64,000 nt of DNA from Marinomonas communis (GTDB lineage Bacteria; Pseudomonadota; Gammaproteobacteria; Pseudomonadales; Marinomonadaceae): assembly GCF_004363305.1 (NCBI RefSeq), contig NZ_SNZA01000002.1, forward strand, positions 186,001-250,000, given 5' to 3'. Below, piece by piece: positions 8,545-19,031 of the stretch; position 1 is the stretch's first letter; each line of letters begins with the position of its first letter. Under the pieces are notes generated by a model. The model saw only the letters and a program-made list of their open reading frames with translations. It did no database searches and was not told the origin of the DNA. Position numbers and translations under genes: made by a program.

Positions 8545-8615
8545 CTTAATGTTTTTAAATACAAGCAACAAAGGTATACTTTTGGTTTGTTTTTAATCGC
8601 GATGTAGGACGATAC

Positions 8616-9371
8616 GTGGCCAACTCGATCCATCCTTTGCTAGTGAATTTCTTTGCCGATCTGCCAGACACGCCTGCGCCGATTTATGCCAGACTCAAAC
8701 AAGCCATCACTCAAAAAGTGACTTCTGGGGAATGGCAAGCGAACCAACGTGTGCCATCAGAGGCAGAGATCGTTAAAGCGCTGAACGTCAGTAGAATGAC
8801 CGTAAACCGTGCCTTACGTGAGCTGACGGCAGAGGGGCTACTCACTCGACAGCAAGGACTCGGTACATTTGTGGCACAAAAAAAGGCTCACTCTGCCCTG
8901 TTTGAAGTGCACAACATCGCCGAAGAAGTGGCCTCACGAGGCGGTCAGTACCACGCCAAACAATTGCAACTCACCAAAAGCAAAGCCTCTGTCGAAGAAG
9001 CCATCAACTTAGGAATGCGCACCAACCAAGAGATTTTCCGTTCAGTGATCCTGCACTTCGAGGACAATCAACCGATTCAATTGGAAGAGCGTGTCGTCAA
9101 CGCAACCCTTGCACCAGAATATGGTGAGCAAGATTTCACTCAAGAAACGCCGTACGTCTACTTGATGAAAGCCGCACCAATGACCGAAGGGGAACACTTA
9201 GTCGAAGCAGTGTTACCTAACGCTCGAGAATGTGAACTGCTGGACATTAATGACCACGAGCCTTGTCTACAGATCAAGCGCCGCACCTGGTCAGGGGATC
9301 AAATCGTCACTGCTGCACGCCTACTTCACCCAGGTAATCGCTTCCAATTATTCGGGCATTTTTCCAGCTAA
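8616..9371 (+). CDS. hutC: Histidine utilisation repressor
   Basis: A 251-residue GntR-family regulator of the HutC subfamily. The winged helix spans roughly residues 18-88 (PIYARLKQAITQKVTSGEW, then ALNVSRMTVNRALRELTAEG and RQQGLGTFVA). A UTRA effector domain fills about residues 105-245, with IQLEERVVNATLAPEYGEQDF typical of urocanate-responsive members. It normally represses hut genes and is released by urocanate. The GTG start at 8616 is supported by AGGAC 6-7 nt upstream. It lies between hutF and hutU with palindromic TGTATATACA sites on both sides, implying control of hutF, itself and hutUHIG. Confidence 0.93.
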   Translation: MANSIHPLLVNFFADLPDTPAPIYARLKQAITQKVTSGEWQANQRVPSEAEIVKALNVSRMTVNRALRELTAEGLLTRQQGLGTFVAQKKAHSALFEVHNIAEEVASRGGQYHAKQLQLTKSKASVEEAINLGMRTNQEIFRSVILHFEDNQPIQLEERVVNATLAPEYGEQDFTQETPYVYLMKAAPMTEGEHLVEAVLPNARECELLDINDHEPCLQIKRRTWSGDQIVTAARLLHPGNRFQLFGHFSS

Positions 9372-9432
9372 GGGACTTCCGCTGTAAAAAATCCTTGCGC
9401 AAAGCAGAAATTCCTTTTATGTTTAAATTGAG

Positions 9433-9444
9433 TTGTATATACAT
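9433..9444. promoter_or_regulatory. HutC operator upstream of hutU
   Basis: TTGTATATACAT repeats the hutF-hutC palindrome with one mismatch in the last base. It lies 41 bp upstream of the hutU ATG, in the only intergenic gap inside the hut plus-strand block. Confidence 0.7.
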
Positions 9445-9484
9445 GTTTACACATAGAACACAGATTCATTAAAAGGAACACATC

Positions 9485-11164
9485 ATGTCGAACAATCGCT
9501 ACCGCCAAGGTGAAATTCGCGCGCCACACGGCACCACTCTTAATGCAAAAAGCTGGCTGACTGAAGCGCCGCTGCGCATGCTAATGAACAACCTAGATCC
9601 AGATGTGGCCGAAAACCCAGAAGAACTAGTAGTGTACGGTGGTATCGGCCGCGCCGCGCGTAACTGGGAATGTTACGACAAGATTGTTGAAACACTGAAA
9701 AACCTAGAAACCGACGAAACGCTACTGGTGCAATCTGGCAAGCCTGCTGGTGTATTCAAGACCCATGAAAATGCGCCGCGCGTATTGATCGCCAACTCCA
9801 ACCTAGTGCCACACTGGGCGACTTGGGAGCACTTCAACGAGCTAGACGCCAAAGGCTTGGCTATGTACGGCCAAATGACGGCGGGATCCTGGATCTACAT
9901 CGGCAGCCAAGGCATCGTACAGGGTACGTATGAAACCTTCGTAGAAGCGGGTCGCCAACATTACGATGGTAACTTAACAGGACGCTGGATCTTGACCGCT
10001 GGACTTGGTGGCATGGGTGGCGCGCAACCTTTAGCAGCAACCTTAGCTGGCGCTTGTTCTTTAAACATTGAATGTCAGCAAAGCCGTATCGATTTCCGTC
10101 TGCGTACACGCTACGTGGATGAGCAAGCGACCGATCTAGACGATGCCCTAGCCCGCATCAAACGTTACACCGAAGAAGGTAAAGCCATCTCTATCGCGCT
10201 GTGTGGTAACGCAGCAGACATTTTGCCAGAGTTGGTAAAACGTGGCGTTCGCCCAGACATGGTGACAGACCAAACCTCTGCCCACGATCCATTGAATGGT
10301 TACTTGCCTCAAGGCATGAGCTGGGAAGAATACAAAGACGCAGCACAGAAAGACCCAGCAGGCACAACGAAAGCCGCGAAACAAACCATGGCGGTACACG
10401 TTGAAGCCATGCTTGCCTTCCAAAAAATGGGCGTACCGACGTTTGACTACGGCAATAACATTCGCCAGATGGCTTTAGAAGAAGGCGTCGACAATGCGTT
10501 CGATTTCCCAGGTTTCGTTCCTGCTTACATTCGTCCGCTATTCTGTCGCGGTATTGGCCCATTCCGCTGGGCAGCCCTATCCGGCAACCCAGAAGACATT
10601 TACAAAACCGATGCCAAAGTTAAAGAGTTGATTCCAGACGATGAGCACCTTCATCATTGGCTAGATATGGCTCGCGAACGTATTCAGTTCCAAGGCTTGC
10701 CTGCACGTATTTGTTGGGTAGGTCTTGGTCAACGCGCCAAACTTGGCCTAGCCTTCAATGAAATGGTGCGTTCAGGTGAACTGTCAGCGCCAGTTGTGAT
10801 TGGGCGAGATCACCTAGACTCAGGTTCGGTTGCCAGCCCTAATCGTGAAACGGAAGGCATGCAAGATGGTTCGGATGCAGTGTCCGACTGGCCATTACTT
10901 AATGCGCTGCTTAACACAGCCTCTGGCGCAACATGGGTATCACTGCACCATGGTGGCGGTGTCGGCATGGGCTTCTCACAACACTCAGGTGTGGTGATTG
11001 TCTGTGACGGTACCGATGAAGCCGCTGAGCGTATTGCTCGTGTCTTGCATAATGACCCAGCAACTGGGGTGATGCGTCATGCGGATGCCGGTTACGATAT
11101 TGCCGTTGATTGCGCTAAAGAGCAGGGTTTGCACCTGCCAATGATTACTACTCCAGCAAAATAA
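9485..11164 (+). CDS. hutU: Urocanate hydratase
   Basis: This 559-residue cytoplasmic enzyme hydrates urocanate to imidazolonepropionate using tightly bound NAD+ as an electrophile, the second step of histidine breakdown. Family signatures are visible along its length: [60 protein letters not shown] (NAD-binding glycine-rich segment), [19 protein letters not shown], and [18 protein letters not shown] near the C-terminus. Length equals that of well-known HutU proteins. A GGAACACATC leader gives a ribosome-binding site before the ATG. It is the first gene of the hutUHIG run and is preceded by a HutC operator. Confidence 0.97.
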   Translation: MSNNRYRQGEIRAPHGTTLNAKSWLTEAPLRMLMNNLDPDVAENPEELVVYGGIGRAARNWECYDKIVETLKNLETDETLLVQSGKPAGVFKTHENAPRVLIANSNLVPHWATWEHFNELDAKGLAMYGQMTAGSWIYIGSQGIVQGTYETFVEAGRQHYDGNLTGRWILTAGLGGMGGAQPLAATLAGACSLNIECQQSRIDFRLRTRYVDEQATDLDDALARIKRYTEEGKAISIALCGNAADILPELVKRGVRPDMVTDQTSAHDPLNGYLPQGMSWEEYKDAAQKDPAGTTKAAKQTMAVHVEAMLAFQKMGVPTFDYGNNIRQMALEEGVDNAFDFPGFVPAYIRPLFCRGIGPFRWAALSGNPEDIYKTDAKVKELIPDDEHLHHWLDMARERIQFQGLPARICWVGLGQRAKLGLAFNEMVRSGELSAPVVIGRDHLDSGSVASPNRETEGMQDGSDAVSDWPLLNALLNTASGATWVSLHHGGGVGMGFSQHSGVVIVCDGTDEAAERIARVLHNDPATGVMRHADAGYDIAVDCAKEQGLHLPMITTPAK

Positions 11165-11182
11165 TAAGAGCGACGAAATAAC

Positions 11183-12721
11183 ATGTTTGAATTCACTATT
11201 AATCCCGGCCAACTTACCCTAGCGGACTTGCGCCAAATCAGTCGTCGTAAGGTGAAATTAAGCCTAGACCCTGCTGCGATTCCTGCGATCGAAGCCAGCA
11301 CAAAAGTCGTCGATGATGTGATCCGTGAAGATCGCACCGTCTACGGCATCAACACGGGCTTTGGTCTATTGGCAAATACGCGTATTGCCCCTGATGATCT
11401 CGAAGAGCTACAACGCAGTATCGTGTTATCCCATGCGGCGGGTACTGGCGATTTGATGGATGATGCCACCGTAAAAATGGTGATGGCCCTTAAAGTGAAT
11501 AGCTTGGCGCGTGGTTTCTCTGGCATTCGCCTTTCTGTGATCGAAGCCTTGATCACACTGATTAATAAAGAAGTTTACCCATGCATTCCGAAAAAAGGTT
11601 CGGTGGGCGCGTCAGGTGACTTGGCTCCTTTAGCGCATATGAGCGCGGTATTACTTGGGGAAGGCAAAGCGCGCTACAAAGGCGAAATCCTATCTGGCCA
11701 AGCAGCTCTTGCGGTAGCGGGATTAGAACCGATTACCCTTGCGCCAAAAGAAGGTTTAGCCCTACTTAATGGTACTCAAGCTTCGACGGCGTTCGCTCTG
11801 GAAGGCCTATTCGAAGCGGAAGATCTGTTTGCCAGCGCCATTACCTGTGGTGCGTTTTCAGTCGAAGCGGCTTTGGGTAGCCGTCGTCCATTTGACGAGC
11901 GTATCCATCTGGTTCGCGGTCATCAAACGCAAATCGATGTGGCGGCGGCATACCGTCACCTTCTTGGCGATACCAGTGATATCGGCAGCTCCCATGTGGG
12001 CTGTGAAAAGGTACAAGACCCATACTCTCTGCGTTGCCAGCCACAAGTCATGGGCGCTTGCTTAGAGCAAATCCGTAATGCGGCGAACACACTGCGTGTG
12101 GAAGCGAACTCGGTATCAGACAACCCATTGGTGTTTGCCGAAGATGGCGACATCATTTCAGGGGGTAACTTCCACGCTGAGCCCGTTGCTATGGCAGCCG
12201 ATAACTTGGCCCTCGCCATTGCTGAAATCGGCAGTCTTTCGGAGCGCCGTATGGCACTTCTGATCGACAGCGGCCTAAGTAAATTACCGCCGTTCCTAGT
12301 GGATAATGGCGGCGTCAACTCTGGCTTTATGATTGCGCAAGTCACCGCTGCAGCGCTTGCCAGTGAGAACAAAACCTTTGCTCACCCTGCTTCAGTAGAC
12401 AGCTTGCCTACCTCAGCCAACCAAGAAGACCACGTTTCGATGGCCACCTTTGCAGCACGCCGTCTACGTGATATGTCAGAAAATACTCGCGGCATTTTAG
12501 CTGTCGAAATCTTGGCAGCCGCTCAAGGTCTGGATTTCCGTGCGCCATTGAAATCGACCACGATCCTTGAACAAGCGAAAGCGGAACTGCGTTCCCATGT
12601 ACCGTTCTATGACAAAGATCGTTACTTCGCTGCAGACATTGAGAAAGCCACGTCCTTGTTAAAAGAAGCGGCGCACAATGGCTTGATGCCAGCTGGCTTG
12701 TTACCAAGCTTGAGCGCATAA
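11183..12721 (+). CDS. hutH: Histidine ammonia-lyase
   Basis: A 512-residue enzyme that deaminates L-histidine to trans-urocanate, the entry step of the pathway. The Ala143-Ser144-Gly145 triad in [14 protein letters not shown] cyclises to the MIO electrophile typical of the family. The YGINTGFG segment near residue 54, the Tyr-containing [15 protein letters not shown] stretch and [14 protein letters not shown] are further signatures. It lies 18 bp after hutU with a GAGCGACG leader. It is probably translated from the same mRNA. Confidence 0.97.
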   Translation: MFEFTINPGQLTLADLRQISRRKVKLSLDPAAIPAIEASTKVVDDVIREDRTVYGINTGFGLLANTRIAPDDLEELQRSIVLSHAAGTGDLMDDATVKMVMALKVNSLARGFSGIRLSVIEALITLINKEVYPCIPKKGSVGASGDLAPLAHMSAVLLGEGKARYKGEILSGQAALAVAGLEPITLAPKEGLALLNGTQASTAFALEGLFEAEDLFASAITCGAFSVEAALGSRRPFDERIHLVRGHQTQIDVAAAYRHLLGDTSDIGSSHVGCEKVQDPYSLRCQPQVMGACLEQIRNAANTLRVEANSVSDNPLVFAEDGDIISGGNFHAEPVAMAADNLALAIAEIGSLSERRMALLIDSGLSKLPPFLVDNGGVNSGFMIAQVTAAALASENKTFAHPASVDSLPTSANQEDHVSMATFAARRLRDMSENTRGILAVEILAAAQGLDFRAPLKSTTILEQAKAELRSHVPFYDKDRYFAADIEKATSLLKEAAHNGLMPAGLLPSLSA

Positions 12722-12745
12722 AGAGAGAAGGACAGACCAAACAAA

Positions 12746-13975
12746 ATGAGTAAGGCAGACACCATGATGGATTGGGACAGTGTATGGATTGGCGCTCAGA
12801 TTGCGACCCTAGAAAACGGCCAATACAACGTTATTGAAGACGGTGCGTTGGCGGTTAAACAAGGCCGCATCGCTTGGCTGGGCGCAAAGCAAGACTTGCC
12901 CGCGCATCAAGCCCAACACACCTATCAACTGGAAGGTGGGGTAATCACACCGGGCTTGGTGGACTGTCATACCCATTTGGTTTTTGGTGGTAATCGCGCC
13001 AATGAGTTTGAAATGCGACTCAATGGTGCGACTTACCAAGAGATCGCCAAAGCAGGAGGCGGCATTGTCTCTTCTGTTAATGCCACCCGTGCCGCCAGTG
13101 TTGACGAACTGGTGGACACTGCACAGAAACGTCTGAATAGCTTGATGGCGGACGGCGTGACAAGCGTGGAAATTAAGTCCGGTTATGGCTTGAACGCTCA
13201 AAGTGAAATAGCCATGCTGCAGGCGGCCAAAACACTGCTCGACAATAATCCGGTGGATATCAAAACCACCTGCCTAGCAGCCCATGCCTTGCCACCAGAG
13301 TTTGCCGGGCGTCCAGACGATTACATCGATTACGTGTGCCAAGAGATCCTGCCTCAGGTGGCGCAACTCGGGCTAGCCGATGCAGTGGATGCTTTTTGTG
13401 AAGGCATTGGTTTCTCTGTGGCGCAGACTCAGCGTTACTTCGAGGCAGCGAAAGCGCTTGGTTTACCGGTAAAACTGCATGCGGAGCAACTTTCTTCCCT
13501 AGGTGGTTCCTCCATGGCGGCCGGTTATCAGGCTCTATCAGCAGATCATTTGGAGTACGTGACCGAGGACGATGTCAAAGCCATGGCGGATGCCGGTACC
13601 GTCGCCGTGATTTTGCCGGGCGCCTACTATGTTTTACGTGAAACACAAAAACCGCCCATTGATTTGTTCCGTAAACACAAGGTACCCATGGCCATCGCGA
13701 CCGATGCCAACCCTGGTACAGCCCCTGTGTTGTCCTTGCGTCTGATGATGAACATGGCCTGCACCTTGTTTGGTATGACCCCAGAAGAAGCCTTAGCAGG
13801 GGCGACCATTCATGCTGCTAAAGCATTAGGGATGGAACAGCAGGTCGGCACGTTAGCGGTTGGTAAACAAGCCAACTTTGTCCATTGGGATGTGCAAACC
13901 CCTGGAGAATTGAGCTATTGGCTAGGGGGGCAATTTGTCTTACAACGGGTTTATCAAGGGGAAGTTTGTTCATGA
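12746..13975 (+). CDS. hutI: Imidazolonepropionase
   Basis: A 409-residue metal-dependent amidohydrolase that opens the imidazolone ring of imidazolonepropionate to N-formimidoyl-L-glutamate. Metal ligands H75 and H77 lie in VDCHTHLVFGGNRANEF. VEIKSGYGL, KLHAEQLSSLGG, SADHLEYV and AIATDANPGTAP are conserved active-site segments. AGAAGGA lies about 13 nt before the chosen ATG, so an in-frame ATG at 12764 is a possible alternative start. Its stop overlaps the hutG start by 4 nt (ATGA), implying coupled translation. Confidence 0.96.
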   Translation: MSKADTMMDWDSVWIGAQIATLENGQYNVIEDGALAVKQGRIAWLGAKQDLPAHQAQHTYQLEGGVITPGLVDCHTHLVFGGNRANEFEMRLNGATYQEIAKAGGGIVSSVNATRAASVDELVDTAQKRLNSLMADGVTSVEIKSGYGLNAQSEIAMLQAAKTLLDNNPVDIKTTCLAAHALPPEFAGRPDDYIDYVCQEILPQVAQLGLADAVDAFCEGIGFSVAQTQRYFEAAKALGLPVKLHAEQLSSLGGSSMAAGYQALSADHLEYVTEDDVKAMADAGTVAVILPGAYYVLRETQKPPIDLFRKHKVPMAIATDANPGTAPVLSLRLMMNMACTLFGMTPEEALAGATIHAAKALGMEQQVGTLAVGKQANFVHWDVQTPGELSYWLGGQFVLQRVYQGEVCS

Positions 13976-14781
13976 GCGCAGCACTGAAAACACCAGCCTT
14001 TCACTTTCAACAAGGTGAGACCCCTTTACTGGTCAGCATGCCTCACTCTGGCACGCAGCTCACCGATGACGTCAACGCAGGACTGACAGGTGACGCTCAA
14101 TGTTTGCCGGATACGGATTGGTTTATTCCCGAGCTCTACCCATTTTTAGAGACTTTGGGCGTCGGCGTTATCCAAGCCAACTATTCTCGGTTTGTCATCG
14201 ACTTAAACCGCCCTTATGACGATAAACCATTGTACCAAACGAAAACCACTGGCCTGTTCCCAGACATCCTATTTGCCGATCAGCCCGTGTTCCAGTCGGG
14301 CCATGAGCCTTCTGCAGAACATCGCCAGTTTTGCAAAGACCATATTTGGCGCCCTTATCATGACACCATCACCCAAGAACTCGCTCGGCTAAAGGACAAA
14401 TTTGGCTACGCCATTTTATTTGATGCCCACAGTATCGCGGCGCAGGTGCCTATGCTGTTTGAAGGCACCTTACCGGACTTTAACTGGGGAACGAATGAAG
14501 GCTTGTCTTGTGATGAGCGTATTCGTCATGCGGTGAATCAAGTGATCGAGCCACACTACAGCCAAGTGACCAATGGCCGTTTTAAAGGGGGCTACATTAC
14601 CCGTCATTTCGGACAGCCTGAGCAAGGTATCCACGCTATTCAACTAGAGCTTTCCCAAGCCACGTACCTCGACACTGACAAAGCCGCCCATCATGAGTAC
14701 GCTTTAGACCAGAATAAACTGCCTCATATACAAAACCAGCTACAAAAGGTCATTGGAGCGATTCTTGCTACAAAGCTATAG
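13972..14781 (+). CDS. hutG: N-formylglutamate deformylase
   Basis: This 269-residue N-formylglutamate amidohydrolase family enzyme releases formate and L-glutamate from N-formylglutamate, the last step of the HutF/HutG route. Typical motifs are LLVSMPHSGTQLTDDV, PDTDWFIPELY, DLNRPYDDKPLY, LFDAHSIAAQVP and GGYITRHFGQPEQGIHAIQLEL. The ATG at 13972 overlaps the hutI stop by 4 nt. A longer upstream frame start inside hutI is rejected. No transporter for histidine or urocanate is in this hut cluster. Confidence 0.95.
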   Translation: MSAALKTPAFHFQQGETPLLVSMPHSGTQLTDDVNAGLTGDAQCLPDTDWFIPELYPFLETLGVGVIQANYSRFVIDLNRPYDDKPLYQTKTTGLFPDILFADQPVFQSGHEPSAEHRQFCKDHIWRPYHDTITQELARLKDKFGYAILFDAHSIAAQVPMLFEGTLPDFNWGTNEGLSCDERIRHAVNQVIEPHYSQVTNGRFKGGYITRHFGQPEQGIHAIQLELSQATYLDTDKAAHHEYALDQNKLPHIQNQLQKVIGAILATKL

Positions 14782-14805
14782 CCCTATTTAAAAAGAGTTG
14801 TAGCA

Positions 14806-15267
14806 ATGGATATTAAAATTGATGATCTTTCTTGTGGTGAAGTGATCAAATTATTGGAAGAGCATCTTGCAGATATGTATGCAGTATCTCCTCCTGAGTG
14901 TGTCCATGCCTTGGATGTAGAAGCATTGAGATCACCAGATATCACCTTTTTCAGCGGCTGGATAAATGGCGTGTTGCAAGGATGCTTAGCAATCAAGCAA
15001 CTCACGCCAAACCATATTGAATTAAAATCAATGCGAACCTCCAGCGCTGTACGCCAATCTGGCATTGCAACAAAACTCTTGAGACATACTTTGAACGTTG
15101 CAGCAGAACGTGGCTATTCATATGCAAGCCTAGAAACAGGGACACAAGACTTTTTCCTGCCTGCGCGCAGACTCTATGAAAAGTTTGGCTTCGAGTATTG
15201 CGGCCCCTTCGCAAATTACAAAGAAGATCCGCATAGCTGCTTCATGACAAAGTGCCTGACAAAATAA
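14806..15267 (+). CDS. GNAT-family N-acetyltransferase
   Basis: A 153-residue single-domain GNAT protein. The acetyl-CoA binding motif is VRQSGIATKLLRHTLN near residue 85, followed by the YASLETGTQDFFLPARRLYEKFGF motif B region. This pattern is seen in the YafP/PhnO-like and argininosuccinate-type small acetyltransferases. The acceptor substrate cannot be read from the sequence. It starts 24 bp after hutG in the same direction and could be at the end of the hut transcript, but nothing ties it to histidine metabolism. Confidence 0.82.
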   Translation: MDIKIDDLSCGEVIKLLEEHLADMYAVSPPECVHALDVEALRSPDITFFSGWINGVLQGCLAIKQLTPNHIELKSMRTSSAVRQSGIATKLLRHTLNVAAERGYSYASLETGTQDFFLPARRLYEKFGFEYCGPFANYKEDPHSCFMTKCLTK

Positions 15268-15282
15268 TTGGAGACTAACTGA

Positions 15283-15744
15283 CTACTCCAAAGGCAGCCG
15301 CGTCGAAGACTTCACTTCTCTTAAAGAGATATTGGAGCGAATGGCAGACACACCAGGTAGCTTGCGCAAGGTATTTTCGACAAAAGCACTGTAGTCGTCT
15401 AAATCCTTCGCAACGACTTGTAGCATAAAATCCGCTTCCCCTGTGGTGTTATGACAAGCCTGTACGTTTTCTGACTCTTCAATGATGCGTTCAAACAACA
15501 AAGTACTTTCTTCATCGTGGCTGGTACATGAGATTTGGACAAACGCCATCACACCAAACCCGACCTTACGGCGATCAATATTCGCCTGATAACTGCTGAT
15601 CACCTTCTCTTCTTCGAGCTTTTTTAAACGTCGCCAGCAAGGCGTCTCGCTTAAAGACAACGCTTCGGCCAATTTTGCATTGGAGAGGCGACCATTTTTC
15701 TGTAATAGGGCCAAAAGCTGAATATCGGTTCTATCTAATGCCAT
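15283..15744 (-). CDS. Lrp/AsnC-family transcriptional regulator
   Basis: A 153-residue Lrp/AsnC protein with an N-terminal helix-turn-helix (residues 4-60: LALLQKNGRLSNAKLAEALS, CWRRLKKLEEE) and a C-terminal RAM/AsnC effector domain (about 70-148) containing CHNTTGEADFMLQVVAKD. Members form octamers and respond to amino acids. It is divergent from the zinc alcohol dehydrogenase with 152 bp between the two starts, and that gene with proC is the most likely target. Convergent with the GNAT gene at a 15-bp gap. Confidence 0.88.
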   Translation of the reverse strand: MALDRTDIQLLALLQKNGRLSNAKLAEALSLSETPCWRRLKKLEEEKVISSYQANIDRRKVGFGVMAFVQISCTSHDEESTLLFERIIEESENVQACHNTTGEADFMLQVVAKDLDDYSAFVENTLRKLPGVSAIRSNISLREVKSSTRLPLE

Positions 15745-15896
15745 TATTGAAACACTCTTACAAATATAAGGTTAAATAAGAAAGACTCTTTTAAAAAGGA
15801 TGGCATTTCTGAGGTAAATAGCAAGGTAATTCCTCACCACTTTCGTACACTGAAGTCTGTAGATTGATACCTAGCCAACAGATTAAGAGGTGTGCC

Positions 15897-16937
15897 ATGA
15901 AAGCCGTAGTGATCGAACAATTTTCATCTTTACCGACCATTCAGACCGTTGCAGATCCGACGCCTGCGTCCCATGGTGTTGTGATCAAAGTGGAAGCAAC
16001 CGGTGTTTGCCGCAGCGATTGGCATTGCTGGCAAGGGCACGATACGGACGTGGTATTACCTCATGTTCCGGGCCACGAATTCGCGGGCGTCATCGCAGAA
16101 GTCGGTAAAGACGTGACGCGTTTTAAAGTCGGTGATCGTGTCACCGTTCCCTTTATCAACGCTTGTGGCGGCTGTCCAGAATGTAACTCTGGCAATCATC
16201 AAGTCTGTGGCAACCAAACACAACCAGGCTTCACCCACTGGGGTTCCTTTGCTGAATACACCACAGTGGATCAAGCAGATGTGAACCTTGTTGCTATGCC
16301 TGAAGACCTAGAGTTCACCACAGCAGCGAGCCTAGGCTGTCGTTTCGCTACCTCATTCCGTGCTGTGGTCGATCAAGGTAAAGTCTCTGCTGGACAATGG
16401 GTGGCGGTCCACGGTTGTGGTGGTGTCGGTTTATCTGCCGTCATGATTGCGCAATCACTGGGTGCTAATGTCATCGCGATTGATATTGACCAAGGCAAGC
16501 TGGAATTGGCGAAATCCCTAGGTGCAGTAGCGACCATCAACGCAAATCAAGTAGCCGATGTCGCTGAAGCGGTGGTCGAAATCACTAAAGGTGGCGCTCA
16601 CGTTTCATTAGACGCATTAGGCCATTCTATTACCGCTTTCAACTCTGTAAGAAGCCTGCGTAAGTTGGGCAAACACATTCAAGTCGGGCTACTGCTCGCA
16701 GACCATGCTGCTCCGCCGATGCCCATGGCGAAAGTGATTGCTGACGAACTTGAAATCATCGGTAGCCACGGCATGCAAGCCTACCGCTACGACGCCATGT
16801 TAAGCATGATGCTTTCAGGCAAATTGGCGCCACAGAAGCTTTTAGGCCGCACGATCAGCCTAGAACAATCCATTGAAGCACTTACCACGATGGATACTGC
16901 CAGCGCGACAGGCGTTACCATTGTTACCGAGTTTTAG
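15897..16937 (+). CDS. Zinc-dependent alcohol dehydrogenase family protein
   Basis: A 346-residue medium-chain dehydrogenase. Catalytic zinc residues C38, H60 and E61 (VPGHEFAGV) and a structural zinc lobe C90, C93, C96, C104 are present. The Rossmann segment is [20 protein letters not shown]. Substrate is probably an alcohol or aldehyde, and the subgroup includes threonine dehydrogenase-like enzymes. The ATG at 15897 has AAGAGG about 7 nt upstream, and an extended frame starting at 15864 lacks support. It is followed after 9 bp by proC, so an amino-acid-related role under the divergent Lrp regulator is plausible (inference). Confidence 0.87.
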   Translation: MKAVVIEQFSSLPTIQTVADPTPASHGVVIKVEATGVCRSDWHCWQGHDTDVVLPHVPGHEFAGVIAEVGKDVTRFKVGDRVTVPFINACGGCPECNSGNHQVCGNQTQPGFTHWGSFAEYTTVDQADVNLVAMPEDLEFTTAASLGCRFATSFRAVVDQGKVSAGQWVAVHGCGGVGLSAVMIAQSLGANVIAIDIDQGKLELAKSLGAVATINANQVADVAEAVVEITKGGAHVSLDALGHSITAFNSVRSLRKLGKHIQVGLLLADHAAPPMPMAKVIADELEIIGSHGMQAYRYDAMLSMMLSGKLAPQKLLGRTISLEQSIEALTTMDTASATGVTIVTEF

Positions 16938-16946
16938 GAGCCAGAA

Positions 16947-17771
16947 GTGTCGATTAAGCAAAGTAAGATCGCCTTTATTGGCGGTGGAAATATGGCCGCA
17001 GCGATCGTCCAAGGCCTGCTCAAACAAGGTCATACAGAGCAAAGCATCGTTATCTGCGAACCCAACGCTAAGCGTGCTGAATGGCTGAAGAGTTCCTTTA
17101 ATGTCCCTGTGACGGACTCAGCCGAAGTCGCTGTCTCCTTTGCAGATGCCGTAGTCTTGGCAGTGAAACCACAAGTCATGCTTTCTGTTATCGAGCCTTT
17201 GGCTCAAACAGATGCCTCAGCAGGAAAGGTCTTTATTTCTATCGCCGCGGGTACAAGTGTGCAGACGCTGGCAAGTGGACTGGGGCAAGACACTGCGATT
17301 GTGCGTCTTATGCCAAATATGCCTGCGCTGGTTAATGCAGGCATGACTGGCCTCTATGCCAACGAGCATACAGACGACCAGCAAAAAGAGATCGCGAAGT
17401 GGGTTGCTCAAGCCTGCGGAGCACTGATTGAACTAGAAGATGAAAACCAGATTAACGCTGTCACCGCGCTTTCAGGAAGTGGCCCAGCGTATTTCTTATT
17501 GATGATGCAGGCAATGCAGGAACAAGGTCGTAGCCTTGGGTTGTCTAATCAACAAATCAAAACGCTGGTCACGCAAACTGCAATTGGTGCGGGGCAACTT
17601 GCACAGGCTTCCGAATATAGCCCTGAAGAACTTTGCCAACAAATTGCATCGAAAGGTGGGACAACCGAAGCCGCCTTAAATGTGCTTAAACGCGCTAATG
17701 TAGACGGCGCTACACGACAGGCGGTCAAAGCGGCCTATGACCGCTCAATTGAATTAAGTGGAGCAAAATAA
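16947..17771 (+). CDS. proC: Pyrroline-5-carboxylate reductase
   Basis: A 274-residue enzyme that reduces 1-pyrroline-5-carboxylate to L-proline with NAD(P)H. The N-terminal dinucleotide site is AFIGGGNMAAAIVQGLL. AVKPQVM, RLMPNMPALVNAGMTGL, and the C-terminal TALSGSGPAYFLLMMQAM and ASKGGTTEAALNVL motifs are ProC hallmarks. It uses a GTG start with TAGGAG 7 nt upstream. It ends exactly where ppnP begins. Whether it is the main biosynthetic ProC or a second copy serving catabolism cannot be told here. Confidence 0.94.
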   Translation: MSIKQSKIAFIGGGNMAAAIVQGLLKQGHTEQSIVICEPNAKRAEWLKSSFNVPVTDSAEVAVSFADAVVLAVKPQVMLSVIEPLAQTDASAGKVFISIAAGTSVQTLASGLGQDTAIVRLMPNMPALVNAGMTGLYANEHTDDQQKEIAKWVAQACGALIELEDENQINAVTALSGSGPAYFLLMMQAMQEQGRSLGLSNQQIKTLVTQTAIGAGQLAQASEYSPEELCQQIASKGGTTEAALNVLKRANVDGATRQAVKAAYDRSIELSGAK

Positions 17772-18083
17772 ATGTCTCAATATGACAATGTCACAGTAAT
17801 CAAAAAAGCGAATCAATACTTTGACGGACAAGTCACAAGTAGAAGCTTGGAGCTTAGTGATGGTAGCAAAGTAACTCTTGGTATTATGAACCCAGGAGAA
17901 TTTGAGTTCAGCACTAGTGCCAAAGAACGCATGGAAATCCTGAACGGAGATCTTTTAGTTCTGCTGCCAAACGAAACAACTTGGCAGTCATACTCCAGTG
18001 GTGACGTCTTTTACGTACCAGAAAACGCTAGTTTTCAGGTGATTGCAAACAGCGTTGTAGACTACTGCTGCGCCTATCTTTAA
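17772..18083 (+). CDS. ppnP: Pyrimidine/purine nucleoside phosphorylase
   Basis: A 103-residue small cupin-fold protein of the former DUF1255 group. In Escherichia coli PpnP is a broad nucleoside phosphorylase that splits purine and pyrimidine nucleosides to base and ribose 1-phosphate. Matching stretches are NQYFDGQVTSRSLE, GIMNPGEFEFSTSAKE, MEILNGDLLVLLPNETTWQSY and GDVFYVPENASF. The ATG follows the proC stop with no gap, implying coupled translation. A hairpin terminator follows. Confidence 0.9.
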   Translation: MSQYDNVTVIKKANQYFDGQVTSRSLELSDGSKVTLGIMNPGEFEFSTSAKERMEILNGDLLVLLPNETTWQSYSSGDVFYVPENASFQVIANSVVDYCCAYL

Positions 18084-18130
18084 TAGCACTTTCAACCAAG
18101 TTCAGAGCAAGTAGGCACTGAAAATAAAAG

Positions 18131-18160
18131 CGTAGCGCTCTTAGGGACGCTACGTTTTAC
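18131..18160 (+). terminator. Terminator after ppnP
   Basis: CGTAGCG (18131-18137) pairs with CGCTACG (18148-18154) across a 10-nt loop and is followed by TTTT on the plus strand. It overlaps the last codons of the convergent EamA gene. Confidence 0.7.
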
Positions 18161-19031
18161 TTCTGCCATTTATCACCAAATAAATCCCACCAAGAATCAG
18201 TGCGGCTGAGATGATCAGTCGCATAGTGAGTGGCTCTGCGACAAAGAGAACTCCTCCGATCGCGGCGATTACTGGCACCAATAACTGCAACACACCGGCT
18301 TGGGTTGCACTTAAGTGTCTCAGTACGCGATACCAAATACTATAGCCGACACCAGAAGCCAGACCGCCAGATAGCGCAGCCAAGAGCAGGCCTTGTGGTG
18401 TGGCGAACCATTGATCCAGCGTTATCACCCCAAGTAAGACTGCCATGGGTACCGTGCGTAAAAAGTTGAAGCTGGTGTCTGCCAAAGGTGCGTTAGAACC
18501 TCTGCCTAATAAGGTATAACCGGCCCACGCCATCCCTGCTAACGCCATAAGCACTACTCCCATAATCGAAGGCGTTGATACTTGTGGTAGGACTAAATAC
18601 ACCAGCCCAGCAAAAGCGATCAATATGCCTATGACCTCAAGCCCTCGCAATCGATGCCCCTCTAGAAAGGTGGCAACCACCATGGTGAGCTGCACCATAC
18701 CGAATAACACCAAGGCGCCACTGCCGGTTTCCAGTTGCAAATAGGCGTAAGAAAAGGCCACCGCGTAGGCAAACAACATCAAGGCTGCTAGCCAGCTACC
18801 TCGTTTAGAAGGCGCTGCTTCAGAGCCCATTGGACTCGTTGCCTTTAGCGCACGTTTAGAAGATAAGCGATTAAAGTACAGCAACAGCAGTAAAACCAAT
18901 GCGCCTGTTATAAGCCGTACAATGGTAAACCCCGCTGCATCAATCCACTGCTCCGCCAACGCCAGTCGGGAAAAAACAGAGTTCGCAGCGAACGCAACAA
19001 GAGCCAAAACCGTCAGCCAAACCGTGGTCAT
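18150..19031 (-). CDS. EamA/DMT-family transporter
   Basis: A 293-residue inner-membrane protein with ten predicted hydrophobic segments and two EamA repeats. The N-terminus TVLALVAFAANSVFSRLALAE is the usual first helix. LLVPVIAAIGGVLFVAEPLTMRL is the diagnostic second-repeat end. DMT members export amino acids or other small metabolites. The ATG at 19031 is chosen because an upstream TTG frame extension adds an atypical polar leader. No regulator is directly coupled, although an AraC gene on the same strand lies 132 bp upstream. Confidence 0.85.
   Translation of the reverse strand: MTTVWLTVLALVAFAANSVFSRLALAEQWIDAAGFTIVRLITGALVLLLLLYFNRLSSKRALKATSPMGSEAAPSKRGSWLAALMLFAYAVAFSYAYLQLETGSGALVLFGMVQLTMVVATFLEGHRLRGLEVIGILIAFAGLVYLVLPQVSTPSIMGVVLMALAGMAWAGYTLLGRGSNAPLADTSFNFLRTVPMAVLLGVITLDQWFATPQGLLLAALSGGLASGVGYSIWYRVLRHLSATQAGVLQLLVPVIAAIGGVLFVAEPLTMRLIISAALILGGIYLVINGRSKT

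Noticed and set aside
10148-10562. Two overlapping open frames antisense to hutU
   Set aside because: They lie opposite the conserved HutU coding frame and read as Cys- and aromatic-rich nonsense.
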